64,000 bases of DNA from Cognatilysobacter claricitrinus (GTDB lineage Bacteria; Pseudomonadota; Gammaproteobacteria; Xanthomonadales; Xanthomonadaceae). The position numbers were made by a program, and so were the translations under genes. The notes beneath the pieces were generated by a model. It saw nothing but the letters and a program-made list of their open reading frames with translations. It was not told the DNA's origin and searched no databases. Shown piece after piece: positions 40,975 to 49,877 of this stretch. The first letter of the stretch is position 1. Every line of letters begins with the position of its first letter. Location of the stretch: positions 558,001 through 622,000 of the forward strand of contig NZ_BAAFZV010000001.1 in the NCBI RefSeq assembly GCF_045866565.1. Direction: 5' to 3'.

Positions 40975-42489
40975 ATGGACACCGCATCGACTGCCCGCCC
41001 CGTCCGCCGCGTCGTGATCGCTGGAGGCGGCACCGCGGGCTGGATGGTCGCCGCCGCGCTGGGCAAGACGCTCGGTCGCGGGCTCGACATCGTGCTGGTC
41101 GAATCCGACGAGATCGGCACGGTCGGCGTCGGCGAAGCGACGATCCCCACGCTGGTGACGTTCCACCGCCTGCTCGAGATCGACGAACGCGAGTTCATGG
41201 CGGCCACGCAGGCCACGTTCAAGCTCGGCATCTCGTTCGAGAACTGGCGCAACGTCGGCGAGGACTACATCCACTCGTTCGGCACCACCGGCACCGACCA
41301 CTGGACCGCCGGCTTCCAGCACTTCTGGCACAAGGGCCGCGAGCGCGGCCTGGCCAGCGACTACGGCGACTACTGCCTGGAGTTGCGGGCGTCGCTGGAA
41401 GATCGCTTTGCGCACCTGCCGCGCGGCGGCATGAACTACGCATTCCACCTCGACGCCGGACTCTATGCGCGCTTCCTGCGCAAGTTCAGCGAAGGCTTCG
41501 GCGTGCGCCGCATCGAGGGCAGGATCGCGGCGGTCGATGCCGATCGCGACTCGCAGACCATCCGCGCACTCACGCTCGACTCGGGCGATCGCATCGAGGG
41601 CGACCTGTTCATCGACTGCACCGGGTTCCGCGGGTTGCTGATCGGCGAGACGCTCGGCATTCCCATGCAGGACTGGTCGCAGTGGCTGCACTGCGACCGC
41701 GCGGTCGCGCTGCAGACCGAACACGACGGCGATCGTCGCCCGCTGACGCGCGCGATCGCGCACGAGGCCGGCTGGCGCTGGCGGATTGCGCTGCAGCACC
41801 GCGTCGGCAACGGGCTCGTCTACAGCAGCCGCCATCTCGACGACGACGCGGCGATCAGCAAGCTGCTCGGCCTGATGCGGGCCAAGGTGCTGACCCAGCC
41901 GCGCGTGATCCGCTTCAAACCGTGCCAGCGCGAGACGACGTGGGTGGGCAACTGTGTCGCGATCGGGCTGTCGAGCGGGTTCCTCGAGCCGATCGAATCG
42001 ACCAGCATCCACCTGATCCAGCGGGGCATCATCCGGTTGATGCAGATGTTCCCGAACGCCGGGATCAGCGCGGCCGACGTCGCCGAGTACAACACGCAGA
42101 CGCGCCACGAAGTCGAGCACATCCGCGACTTCATCATCCTGCACTACCACGTCAACAACCGCAGCGATGCGTTCTGGCGTGGCTGTCGCGAGATGGAGGT
42201 TCCGGCGTCGCTGCGTCACCGCATCGAGCTGTTCCGCGAGACCGGCCGCGTGTTCCGCGTGCCGAACGAGCTGTTCGCCGAGAACTCGTGGATCCAGGTG
42301 ATGCTGGGCCAGGGCATCCACCCGGCCACTCACCATGCATCGGCCGACCTCATGGGCGACGCGGAACTCGCGCGCTTCCTGGATGCGATTCGCGGCAACA
42401 TCGAGAACACCGTGCGGCAGTTGCCGCCACACCAGGAATACGTGAGCCGTTACTGCCCTGCAGCGAGCGACGTACCGGTGCCCGCGTAA
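40975..42489 (+). CDS. Tryptophan-halogenase-family flavoprotein, canonical motifs
   Basis: 504 residues. FAD-binding motif VVIAGGGTAGWMVAAALG; VGVGEATIPTLVTFHRLL; the lysine equivalent to the catalytic Lys of PrnA is in ATFKLGISFENW; the tryptophan box is GWRWRIALQHRVG; and the C-terminal FLEPIESTSIHLIQRG is intact. It is therefore closer to characterised flavin-dependent halogenases than its partner at 37711. Related enzymes beside TonB receptors in Xanthomonas have been reported to brominate indoles in vitro, but their natural substrates are unknown. No flavin reductase gene is nearby. The start is 7 bases after the cupin stop. Confidence 0.85.
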   Translation: MDTASTARPVRRVVIAGGGTAGWMVAAALGKTLGRGLDIVLVESDEIGTVGVGEATIPTLVTFHRLLEIDEREFMAATQATFKLGISFENWRNVGEDYIHSFGTTGTDHWTAGFQHFWHKGRERGLASDYGDYCLELRASLEDRFAHLPRGGMNYAFHLDAGLYARFLRKFSEGFGVRRIEGRIAAVDADRDSQTIRALTLDSGDRIEGDLFIDCTGFRGLLIGETLGIPMQDWSQWLHCDRAVALQTEHDGDRRPLTRAIAHEAGWRWRIALQHRVGNGLVYSSRHLDDDAAISKLLGLMRAKVLTQPRVIRFKPCQRETTWVGNCVAIGLSSGFLEPIESTSIHLIQRGIIRLMQMFPNAGISAADVAEYNTQTRHEVEHIRDFIILHYHVNNRSDAFWRGCREMEVPASLRHRIELFRETGRVFRVPNELFAENSWIQVMLGQGIHPATHHASADLMGDAELARFLDAIRGNIENTVRQLPPHQEYVSRYCPAASDVPVPA

Positions 42490-42492
42490 CGG

Positions 42493-44154
42493 TCAGCGAC
42501 GCGGCCAGCCCGCCCGCAGCGCCCACAGGCCCGCGACGCCCGCGATCCACGCCGCAGCGGGAATCGACCACAGCCTGGGCCCGCCCGCCTCCAGCGCGTA
42601 CAGGAGCGCGGCGGCGATCATCAGGCCGGTGCCGAGAATCGCGGCCACGGTGCGCCGCTGCATGCGGCGCACTTCGTCGACCAGCGACGTGAGTTCCGCC
42701 GAACGCAACTGCAGCTCGTGCCGCCCTTCGACCTGTTGCTTGAGCCATGAATGCAGCAGGCGCGGCATCTCCGGCGCGTGCGTCACGAGTTCGGGCAGGC
42801 GCTTGCGGAATTCGCTGGCAAGCCGCTTCGGGCTGTAGCGCTGGCGCAGGATGCGTTCGAGCACGGGCTGCGCGACGCCCCAGATGTCGATCTGCGGATC
42901 GAGCAGGCGGCCGACGCCTTCGATGTTGAGCAGCGTCTTCTGCAGCAGGATCAGCTGCGGCTGCAGCGTGAGTTCGTACTTCTGCGCGGTGCGGAACAGC
43001 TTGACCAGCACTTCGGCCAGCGGCACTTCCGATAACGGACGTGTGAAGTAGGGCTCGCACACCGCGCGTGCCGCAGCTTCGAGTTCGTCGATGCGCGTGT
43101 GCGCGGGCATCCAGCCGGCATCGACATGCAGCTCGGCGATGCGCCGGTAGTCGCGATGGAAGATCGCCATGAAATTCTCGGCGAGCCAGTACTGGTCCTC
43201 GTCCGAGAGCTGGCCCATGATCCCGAAATCCAGCGCGATGAAGCGCGGATTCGCACGACGCGCGGGATCGTCGTCCACCCAGATGTTGCCGGCGTGCGCG
43301 TCCGCGTGGAAGAAGTTGTCGCGGAACACCTGCGTGTAGAACACGCGCACGCCCTTGGCGGCGAGGGCGCGACGATCGATGCCGGCGGCGTCGAGCGCGG
43401 CGATGTCATCGGACGGAATGCCGCGCACGCGTTCGAGCGTGAGCACGCGATCGGCGCTGTGCGACCAGATCACTTCCGGCACGTAGAGGTCGTCGCTGCC
43501 TTCCCAGAACCGGCGCAGGACGCTGGCGTTTCCACCTTCGCGTTGCAGGTCGAGTTCGGCGTCGAGCGTGTGTTCGATCTCGTCGACGATCGCCTGCGGG
43601 CGGATCTTGTCCGCTGCCGGATGCGTACGCTCGGCGATGCCGGCGAGCGCACGCAGCAGCGAGATGTCCTGCCTGATCTGCCGGCGGATGCCGGGGCGCA
43701 GCACCTTGACCACGACTTCGCGTTCGCTGCTCGGCAACGTTGCCGCGTGAACCTGCGCGATCGATGCCGACGCGAGAGGCGTAGTGTCGAAGCTGGCATA
43801 CAGCTCGGTGACCGGGTGGCCGAGCGATTCCTCGACGATCTGGCGCGCCGCCTCGCCGTCGAACGGCTTGACGCGATCCTGCAGCAGCGCGAGTTCGTCG
43901 GCGATGTCCTGCGGCACGAGGTCGCGACGCGTCGACAGGATCTGCCCGAACTTGACGAAGATCGGCCCGAGTTCCTGCAGCGCGAGGCGCAGTCGCGCAC
44001 CACGCGGCAACCCGGCGATTTCCGGCGATGCACTCGGCACGAACGGGCGCGCGAGGCGCAACCAGCGCTCGACGGGCGTGTCGTCCAGCAACGCATCAAG
44101 CCGATAACGCAGCAGCACGCGGCCGATGCGCCAGGCGCGGATCACCGGCGTCAC
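42493..44154 (-). CDS. ubiB: UbiB-type atypical kinase for ubiquinone biosynthesis
   Basis: An ABC1/ADCK-family ATPase that supports ubiquinone synthesis at the inner membrane. The 553-residue product closely follows E. coli UbiB: RLALQELGPIFVKFGQILST (KxGQ motif), LASASIAQVHAA, the ExD segment AELDLQREGGN, and FHADAHAGNIWV. Two hydrophobic helices are present in the last 50 residues. It starts at GTG 44154 in a GTGA overlap with ubiJ. ubiE is not upstream, unlike the E. coli ubiE-ubiJ-ubiB order. The 3' end is 4 bases from the convergent halogenase gene. Confidence 0.93.
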   Translation of the reverse strand: MTPVIRAWRIGRVLLRYRLDALLDDTPVERWLRLARPFVPSASPEIAGLPRGARLRLALQELGPIFVKFGQILSTRRDLVPQDIADELALLQDRVKPFDGEAARQIVEESLGHPVTELYASFDTTPLASASIAQVHAATLPSSEREVVVKVLRPGIRRQIRQDISLLRALAGIAERTHPAADKIRPQAIVDEIEHTLDAELDLQREGGNASVLRRFWEGSDDLYVPEVIWSHSADRVLTLERVRGIPSDDIAALDAAGIDRRALAAKGVRVFYTQVFRDNFFHADAHAGNIWVDDDPARRANPRFIALDFGIMGQLSDEDQYWLAENFMAIFHRDYRRIAELHVDAGWMPAHTRIDELEAAARAVCEPYFTRPLSEVPLAEVLVKLFRTAQKYELTLQPQLILLQKTLLNIEGVGRLLDPQIDIWGVAQPVLERILRQRYSPKRLASEFRKRLPELVTHAPEMPRLLHSWLKQQVEGRHELQLRSAELTSLVDEVRRMQRRTVAAILGTGLMIAAALLYALEAGGPRLWSIPAAAWIAGVAGLWALRAGWPRR

Positions 44155-44792
44155 GCGCTACCCCGCGCTTGCAGGCGCGCCACGCGTGCGGCGATGCGCT
44201 CGACGTCGTCGCGCAGCGTGTCGATGTCGTCGTAGAACGCCGTGAGTTCGTCGCGGCTGACCACGTCCTGCGTTTCGTGTTGCACGTAGTCCGCGGCGTT
44301 CGCCGCGAGCACGCCGGCGGCCGTCTTCGCCGTGCGCAGCGCGCCCGCGAACAGCTGCGCGACCTGCACGCCGACGATGTCGCCGAACGCGGCGACGAAG
44401 GGCTGCTGCCAGTCGGGATCGAAACGCTCGGCCAGGCGCTGCAGGCGACGCGCGAGGTCGGCATCGCCCTCGATGCGCATCGCACCGACCGCCGGCGCGT
44501 CGTCGCGACGCATGAACGGCAATTGCGCGATCAGGCCGCCGATCGTTGCGCGCACCGAGAGGTCCGGCTCGCCGCCATCCTCGACCGGCCCGACGCGCAG
44601 GCGCTCGCCATCCACGCTGATCTGCAGCGCGAGCGGCGGCGTGGCGAGGCGCACGACCAGGCGTCGCCCATCGAGCGGACGCAGGCTGTCGCGGGTGTCG
44701 GGATCGAGCGCGACCGCGCGGTTGAGCGCGGCCTCGAGCGCGCGACCGGCGAGCGGCTTGAGCGTGTCCAGCGGCGTGCGGCGTTCATCCAT
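44151..44792 (-). CDS. ubiJ: UbiJ (SCP2-domain) ubiquinone biosynthesis accessory protein
   Basis: 213 residues. An SCP2-like lipid-binding domain in the N-terminal half (RPLDGRRLVVRLATPPLALQ, then GEPDLSVRATIGGL) is followed by a coiled-coil-like C-terminus (RDELTAFYDDIDTLRDDVER). In E. coli UbiJ helps organise the soluble Ubi complex. It is placed directly upstream of ubiB with a 4-base overlap. ATG 44792 (MDERRTPLD) is chosen over an earlier in-frame ATG because it fits the usual N-terminus. Confidence 0.88.
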   Translation of the reverse strand: MDERRTPLDTLKPLAGRALEAALNRAVALDPDTRDSLRPLDGRRLVVRLATPPLALQISVDGERLRVGPVEDGGEPDLSVRATIGGLIAQLPFMRRDDAPAVGAMRIEGDADLARRLQRLAERFDPDWQQPFVAAFGDIVGVQVAQLFAGALRTAKTAAGVLAANAADYVQHETQDVVSRDELTAFYDDIDTLRDDVERIAARVARLQARGSA

Positions 44793-44852
44793 CGCCGCAT
44801 TGTAGGGCGGGGCCGTGCCCGCCACGCCTTCACGATGCCGTCGCCATGCGTC

Positions 44853-45845
44853 CTATGCCCGGTTCGCGGCACGCAGCCGCGCGAGGCCTTCGTCGAAGCT
44901 GATGCGCGGCGCCCAGCCGAAATCGCGCAGCGCGGGCGCCATCGAATACCAGTGCGTGGTGACGAGCTGCTCGGCAAGGAAGCGCGTCATCGGCGGCTCG
45001 CCGCGCAGCGGCAGCACGCTCCACAGGCCTTCGCAGGCCGCACCGATCGCGTAGGCGGCGCCGAAGGGAATCGACCCGCTTGGTGGCGGCGCACCCACGG
45101 CGTCGAGCAACGCGATCAGGGTGTCGCGCATCGCGCGCGGCTCGCCGTTGCTGACGAAGTACGCGCGCCCGGCGCAGGCCGCGCCCGGCGCGAGGTGGTC
45201 GAATGCGGCGAGATGCGCGTCGGCGGCGTTCTCGACGTAGGTGGTATCGACGAGATTGCTGCCGTCGCCGACCAGCTTGAGTCGACCGGCGCGCGCGCGT
45301 TCGGCGATGCGCGGCAGCAGCTGGTTGTCGCCCGGGCCCCAGATCAGCCGCGGGCGCAGCGCGACAACGGCCAGCGACGGCCCGTTCGCGGCGAGCACCA
45401 TCTCCTCGGCGAACTTCTTGGTGCGCGCATAAGGCGACTTCAGGTGTTCGCCGTACGGCACTTCGTCGGCAGTCAGCCCCGCGACCGGATGCGTCGCGCG
45501 ATGGGTAACGCTCGGCGTCGAGGTGTACACGAGCTTGGCGATGCGGTGCGCACGGCACGCGTCGATGACGTTCCCGGTGCCGACGACATTCGCGTTGTAG
45601 TAGTCCTCGTACGGGCCCCACGCGCCCGCTTTCGCCGCGTTGTGGAAGATCGCATCGCAACCACGCGCGGCGTCGATCACCGCATCGCGGCTGGCGAGAT
45701 CGCCGCGCAACTGGGTGACGCCGATCGCGTCGAGCTCCGGATAGTGACCGCGATTGAAACTGGCGACCTCGTAGCCGCGTGCGCGCAGGCCGCGGCACAG
45801 CGCCTGACCGAGGAAACCACCGCCACCCGTCACCAGGATCTTCAT
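44853..45845 (-). CDS. oleD: OleD, NADPH-dependent 2-alkyl-3-ketoalkanoate reductase
   Basis: The second step of head-to-head olefin synthesis. It reduces the beta-keto acid made by OleA to a beta-hydroxy acid. The 330-residue extended short-chain dehydrogenase has the nucleotide motif ILVTGGGGFLGQALCRGL and the catalytic YxxxK in KSPYARTKKFAEEM. It resembles 3-beta-hydroxysteroid dehydrogenase proteins, with which OleD is often confused, but the neighbouring oleC, oleB and oleA settle the call. The ATG overlaps the oleC stop (ATGA). Confidence 0.92.
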   Translation of the reverse strand: MKILVTGGGGFLGQALCRGLRARGYEVASFNRGHYPELDAIGVTQLRGDLASRDAVIDAARGCDAIFHNAAKAGAWGPYEDYYNANVVGTGNVIDACRAHRIAKLVYTSTPSVTHRATHPVAGLTADEVPYGEHLKSPYARTKKFAEEMVLAANGPSLAVVALRPRLIWGPGDNQLLPRIAERARAGRLKLVGDGSNLVDTTYVENAADAHLAAFDHLAPGAACAGRAYFVSNGEPRAMRDTLIALLDAVGAPPPSGSIPFGAAYAIGAACEGLWSVLPLRGEPPMTRFLAEQLVTTHWYSMAPALRDFGWAPRISFDEGLARLRAANRA

Positions 45846-47497
45846 GACGCCACCTTGTCCGTCGCCCACGCGGCAAGTTTCTCCCGGCCGATCTTCGCGT
45901 TGTGGCGGATGTCGACCGGGAAACCGGCATGTCGCACGAAATTGTCGATGCGCGCGGTATGCACGTGGCCGCGGCCGATGTCGCGAAGCTCGCGCTCGAT
46001 GCGCGGCCATTGCGCGGCGTCGACACCTCGCTTCAGTTCGACGCACAACACCGGCGTCTGCGCACCGAACGCGCCGACACCGACCAGCGCAGTGCGACGC
46101 ACGTCGGGATGGGTATTGAACACCGGCTCGACCTGTTCGGTGTACAGCGGACCCTGTGATGTTTCGACGCGCTGCGTCTTGCGTCCGCAGAACCACAGGC
46201 GGCCGTTCGCATCGATGTAGCCGACATCGCCCATGCGATGCACGACGCGCGATGTGCCGTCGGCGAGCGTTTCGCGGATCTTCGCGATCTGCGTCGACGC
46301 ATCGCGGCGAAAGTAGGTGTCGGTGGCGGTCGGGCCGGCGACGGTGATCTCGCCGATCACACCGGTACCGACAACCAGGTCGGGCGACCACGTCGCGATC
46401 GGTGCGTCATCGATGCGGATGATGCGAACGTCGTTCGGCGGCACCGCGCGACCGACGCAGGTGCCCGCGCCCGTTTCGGTCGCGACGCGCGTGCCCTGCA
46501 GCTCGCGGCTTTCGATCACTGCGACCGGCAGGCACTCGGTCGCGCCGTACGGCGTGTAGAAGCAGGCGTCGTTCGGCAGCAACTCGCGCATGCGTGCGAC
46601 GACATCTGCGGGAACGGGCGCGCCGGCAGACGTGACGCGGCGGATCGTCGGCAGCGGCTTTCCGTAGTCGGCGAGCACGCGCATCAGCGCGGGCGAGCCG
46701 AAAAGCTGCTGCGCACCGAAGCGTTCGATCGCCGCATGCAGCTTGCGCGGATCCGCGCTGGCCGGGCGCGTCGCATCCATGTCGGGAATGATCGAGGTGA
46801 GCCCCAGCGCAGGGCCAAACAATGCGAATGGCGGGAACGTCGGAAAGTCGACCTCGCCTTCGCGAATGCCCAGCGCGTTGCGCATCAGCTCGATCTGTGC
46901 GACGAAGTGGCGATGCCGGTACACGACGCCTTTGGGTACGCCGGTCGAGCCGCTGGTGAACAGGATCGCTGCGACGTCATCCGGCTGCGTGTCGGCGAGT
47001 TGCGGGCCCGCATTCGCGCCGTCGGCTTCGACGCGCGCGAGCGTGTCGTCGGCGAGAAATGCATGACGTCCGGTCGTGATGCGCATGCGCGCGCTCTTCG
47101 ACCAGCCGAGCAGCACGCGCGCGACGTGCGCAAGCGGAATGCCGATGAAGGCGTCGGGCTCGGCTTCGTCCAGGCATTGCCGCAACGCGCGCCGGTCGAT
47201 ACCGGGATCGACCAGCACCGGCACGGCGCCGGCCTTGAACAGGGCGAACATCAACAGGAAGAACTCGGGCGACGGCTTGACCATCACCACCGTGCGCGTG
47301 CCCCGTACGACGCCACGCTTCGCCAGACCGGCAGCGATCGCGTCGCTGCGCGCATCGAGTTGCGCGTAGGTCAGTGCGACGTCGTAGCGTGCAAGTCCAT
47401 CCGGTCCGCGCGTGCCCGGGCAACGCATCGCGATGCGGTCGGGTTCGCGCGCGGCCATGTCAGGCAGCGCGGCGGCGATGTTGCAGGCAGACGACAT
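45842..47497 (-). CDS. oleC: OleC, beta-lactone synthetase
   Basis: An acyl-adenylate-forming enzyme that turns the beta-hydroxy acid from OleD into a beta-lactone using ATP. It is 551 residues. The ATP/AMP loop is ILFTSGSTGVPKGVVYRH, and the adenylation motifs YTPYGATECLPVAV and HRMGDVGYIDANGRLWF follow. The C-terminal lysine region KIGREKLAAW is present. Translation of oleD is coupled to it. Upstream, instead of oleB, lies a gene for a secreted protein of unknown function, which breaks the usual oleABCD order. Confidence 0.92.
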   Translation of the reverse strand: MSSACNIAAALPDMAAREPDRIAMRCPGTRGPDGLARYDVALTYAQLDARSDAIAAGLAKRGVVRGTRTVVMVKPSPEFFLLMFALFKAGAVPVLVDPGIDRRALRQCLDEAEPDAFIGIPLAHVARVLLGWSKSARMRITTGRHAFLADDTLARVEADGANAGPQLADTQPDDVAAILFTSGSTGVPKGVVYRHRHFVAQIELMRNALGIREGEVDFPTFPPFALFGPALGLTSIIPDMDATRPASADPRKLHAAIERFGAQQLFGSPALMRVLADYGKPLPTIRRVTSAGAPVPADVVARMRELLPNDACFYTPYGATECLPVAVIESRELQGTRVATETGAGTCVGRAVPPNDVRIIRIDDAPIATWSPDLVVGTGVIGEITVAGPTATDTYFRRDASTQIAKIRETLADGTSRVVHRMGDVGYIDANGRLWFCGRKTQRVETSQGPLYTEQVEPVFNTHPDVRRTALVGVGAFGAQTPVLCVELKRGVDAAQWPRIERELRDIGRGHVHTARIDNFVRHAGFPVDIRHNAKIGREKLAAWATDKVAS

Positions 47498-47555
47498 GCC
47501 CGCATTGTCGCCCGGCCGACGCGGCAGGGCGAGGTTGCGGGCTAGGTGCGCGACA

Positions 47556-49781
47556 TCAGGGGTGCGGAACGGGATGGGGAGCCGGCTTGATCTCTGGGCG
47601 GATCACCGGCGTCACGCGAATGGGCAGCCGCGGCTTGGCGGAGGCGCGTGCCTGCGACGCGTTCACCTCCGCCTGCGCGGTGGCTTCGGCCGTAGCGAAG
47701 AGGGGCGCGAGCGCCTCGTACTTCGTGGTCGGATGGTCGCCGAGCGCGATTTTGGACGTCAGGTACGCCTTCAGGCTCGCGTCCTTGACGTTCTGCTTGC
47801 AGACGTCGTCGACGCACTTGGGCTCCCAGCGCGCGTTGAAGTCGTTCATCCACTTCGCCACTTGCACCATCACCGGCGAGCTCTCGCTGCTCTGGCTCGA
47901 GACCTTCGGCCCGTAGTGATAGTTGCGGGTGCACACCGTGTCGTCATGACACGCGAAGTCGATGCCGCCCGGCGGGAGTTCGATCGCGAGTTCCGGGAAC
48001 CAGATCGGCCAGTCCCAATGGTCCGACCAGACTTCAACGTCGATGAACAGCCGCGCATCGAGGCCCGGCGTGATCAGGAAGCCGAGGTTGTAGATCGGAT
48101 CGCCGATCGTGAAATCGGACGCCTTGCTGTCGGCGTCGACCTGCAGCTTCACCGGCGCGCTTCCCGCCGGCAGTGCGATGTCCTTGCCGGCGATGTTGTC
48201 GTGCAACGTCAGCGCGAGCTTGTCCGAGTGCAACCCGACCTTGACCGCGGGGAAGACCTGCCCGCCGGCGACGCCGAAATTCGCGCGGCCGCCGATGAGA
48301 TCGAACGTGTCGAACACGATGGGATCGCCCTCGAGGTCCGAGCCCGGCATCGGCGGCATGAACTGGCCGTTGGTGAACGGTGCCGGCAGGCCTTCCGTGA
48401 AGTCCTTGCCGATCTTGAACTCGACGTTGCCGTCCCCGAACAGCGGCACGTCGTAGTTCGCGCCCGCGTAGGCACCGAACTGCGCGACGAGCTCCTTGCC
48501 GTCGAACAGCTTCGGCCCCGGCAGACCGCTCGCCGCGTAATCGGCGGTGCTGCCGTTGATGGACTTGATGTCCGGCGCGAACGTGCCGTACGAACCGAAG
48601 CCCGGGTATTTGTAGTGGCCGCCGACCGTCAGCGGAAAGCGCAGGCCGAAGCCGTAGTCGAAGCCGGCGTAAAGCTCGGCGTAGTACGTCGACTCGCACC
48701 CGAGGATGCACCACGCGATCGTCGTCTCCACGCGCTCGCGCCATTCGTACGCGCGGCCCAGCGTGAAGCCGGTCAGGAAGACGTGTGGATCGATAGTGGC
48801 ATCGGCGGGTTCGGCGGCGATCGCGGCGCCGACGGCAGGAACGGCGACCTTCTGCACGCCCGGCAGCATCGACGTTCCCGGTTGCTTCTTGTCTCGGCCC
48901 GTTTCGACCGCACCGAAGTCGACGGCCGACTGCATGTTGCCGAACCGCGCGGGATCGGCGCGTCCGTCGCCCGGCACGAACAGCACCTGTTCGACGCGTG
49001 TCTCGCCGGCGTTGGCGACGTCCTGTTCGAGCTGCGTGTCGTCCAGTGCGGCCAGCCGCGCCGCTTGCCCGGCGCCGAGCCGCGCATCGATCGCCGCGCG
49101 CTGCGCGGGGTTGGCGAGCGATGCGCGCAACGTGGCGAGGTCATGCGCGATCCTGGCACGCACCTCGCCGGCCTTCGAATCCGCACGTTCGATCGCCGCG
49201 GCGCGTTTCGCCGGATCTTCGACGAAATGCGCGTCCTTGGGATTCGCAAACGCCGCCGCGCGCGTGGCCGCATCGAGCCTGGTGAAACAGTTGACGCCAA
49301 TGCGCGCGAGTTGCGCCCGACGCGCGCTGTCGGTGCAGGTGCCGGGGCGGATGCGATAGCCGACCACGGTGTGCACGACGAGGCCCTGGTCGATTTCCAG
49401 CACCTTCGTGTCGTCGACGGTGACCTCGGCGAGCTGCGGCATCGTGCGAAGACGCTCCGCGATGTTGAACGGCGCGCGTGGATTCGCGAACAGCGGCTTC
49501 AGATTCGCACGGCCGGCGCTCAGCGTGATGACCGACTGCCTGCGCAACTCGGCGAGGTCGTATTCCCGCTTGATGTGCAGCGATGACGGCAACGCGGCCG
49601 CGCCGTGGAGGATCACCGCAGGGAGCGGCGCCTTCGGCGCGAGGCTTGCGCGCGACGCGATCGCGCCTGCGGATGTCGGTGCACGCACGAGCGACTGCTG
49701 CGCATACGCCGGCGCCACGCTTGCCAGCGCCAATGCAGCGCCCGCAATCCACTGCGATCGCTGACCGCGTTCCATGCTCAT
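47556..49781 (-). CDS. Secreted protein of unknown function inserted between oleB and oleC
   Basis: 741 residues, not recognised. ATG 49781 has GGGGAG 9 bases upstream and opens a signal peptide (MSMERGQRSQWIAGAALALA to AYAQQ). An alpha-helical, alanine-rich segment (about 145-235) precedes a long beta-rich region with many aromatic/glycine stretches (AELYAGFDYGFGLRFPLTVG). Cysteines come in close pairs: WCILGC, FACHDDTVC, KCVDDVC. This suits disulfides in the periplasm or outside the cell. The end is proline-rich (IRPEIKPAPHPVPHP). It is 58 bases upstream of oleC and 96 bases downstream of oleB in the reading direction, so it may be cotranscribed. A role in handling or placing olefins is only a guess. 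Confidence 0.75.
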   Translation of the reverse strand: MSMERGQRSQWIAGAALALASVAPAYAQQSLVRAPTSAGAIASRASLAPKAPLPAVILHGAAALPSSLHIKREYDLAELRRQSVITLSAGRANLKPLFANPRAPFNIAERLRTMPQLAEVTVDDTKVLEIDQGLVVHTVVGYRIRPGTCTDSARRAQLARIGVNCFTRLDAATRAAAFANPKDAHFVEDPAKRAAAIERADSKAGEVRARIAHDLATLRASLANPAQRAAIDARLGAGQAARLAALDDTQLEQDVANAGETRVEQVLFVPGDGRADPARFGNMQSAVDFGAVETGRDKKQPGTSMLPGVQKVAVPAVGAAIAAEPADATIDPHVFLTGFTLGRAYEWRERVETTIAWCILGCESTYYAELYAGFDYGFGLRFPLTVGGHYKYPGFGSYGTFAPDIKSINGSTADYAASGLPGPKLFDGKELVAQFGAYAGANYDVPLFGDGNVEFKIGKDFTEGLPAPFTNGQFMPPMPGSDLEGDPIVFDTFDLIGGRANFGVAGGQVFPAVKVGLHSDKLALTLHDNIAGKDIALPAGSAPVKLQVDADSKASDFTIGDPIYNLGFLITPGLDARLFIDVEVWSDHWDWPIWFPELAIELPPGGIDFACHDDTVCTRNYHYGPKVSSQSSESSPVMVQVAKWMNDFNARWEPKCVDDVCKQNVKDASLKAYLTSKIALGDHPTTKYEALAPLFATAEATAQAEVNASQARASAKPRLPIRVTPVIRPEIKPAPHPVPHP

Positions 49782-49877
49782 CGCGTCGTCTCCCCTTGGG
49801 CGATGGCGCGAGATTAGACGGGCCACGCGCGCGCGGGCCGTCGGACAAATCCGAAGGCGACGAACGGTCGCCCGGTG

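Noticed and set aside
37711..42489. A classical halogenated antibiotic gene cluster
   Set aside because: No peptide synthetase, polyketide synthase, carrier protein, flavin reductase, exporter or resistance gene is nearby; the context is carbohydrate uptake.
44806..44823. Short GC hairpin between oleD and ubiJ as a terminator
   Set aside because: The 6-bp stem has no T run on either strand and such stems are expected at this base composition.
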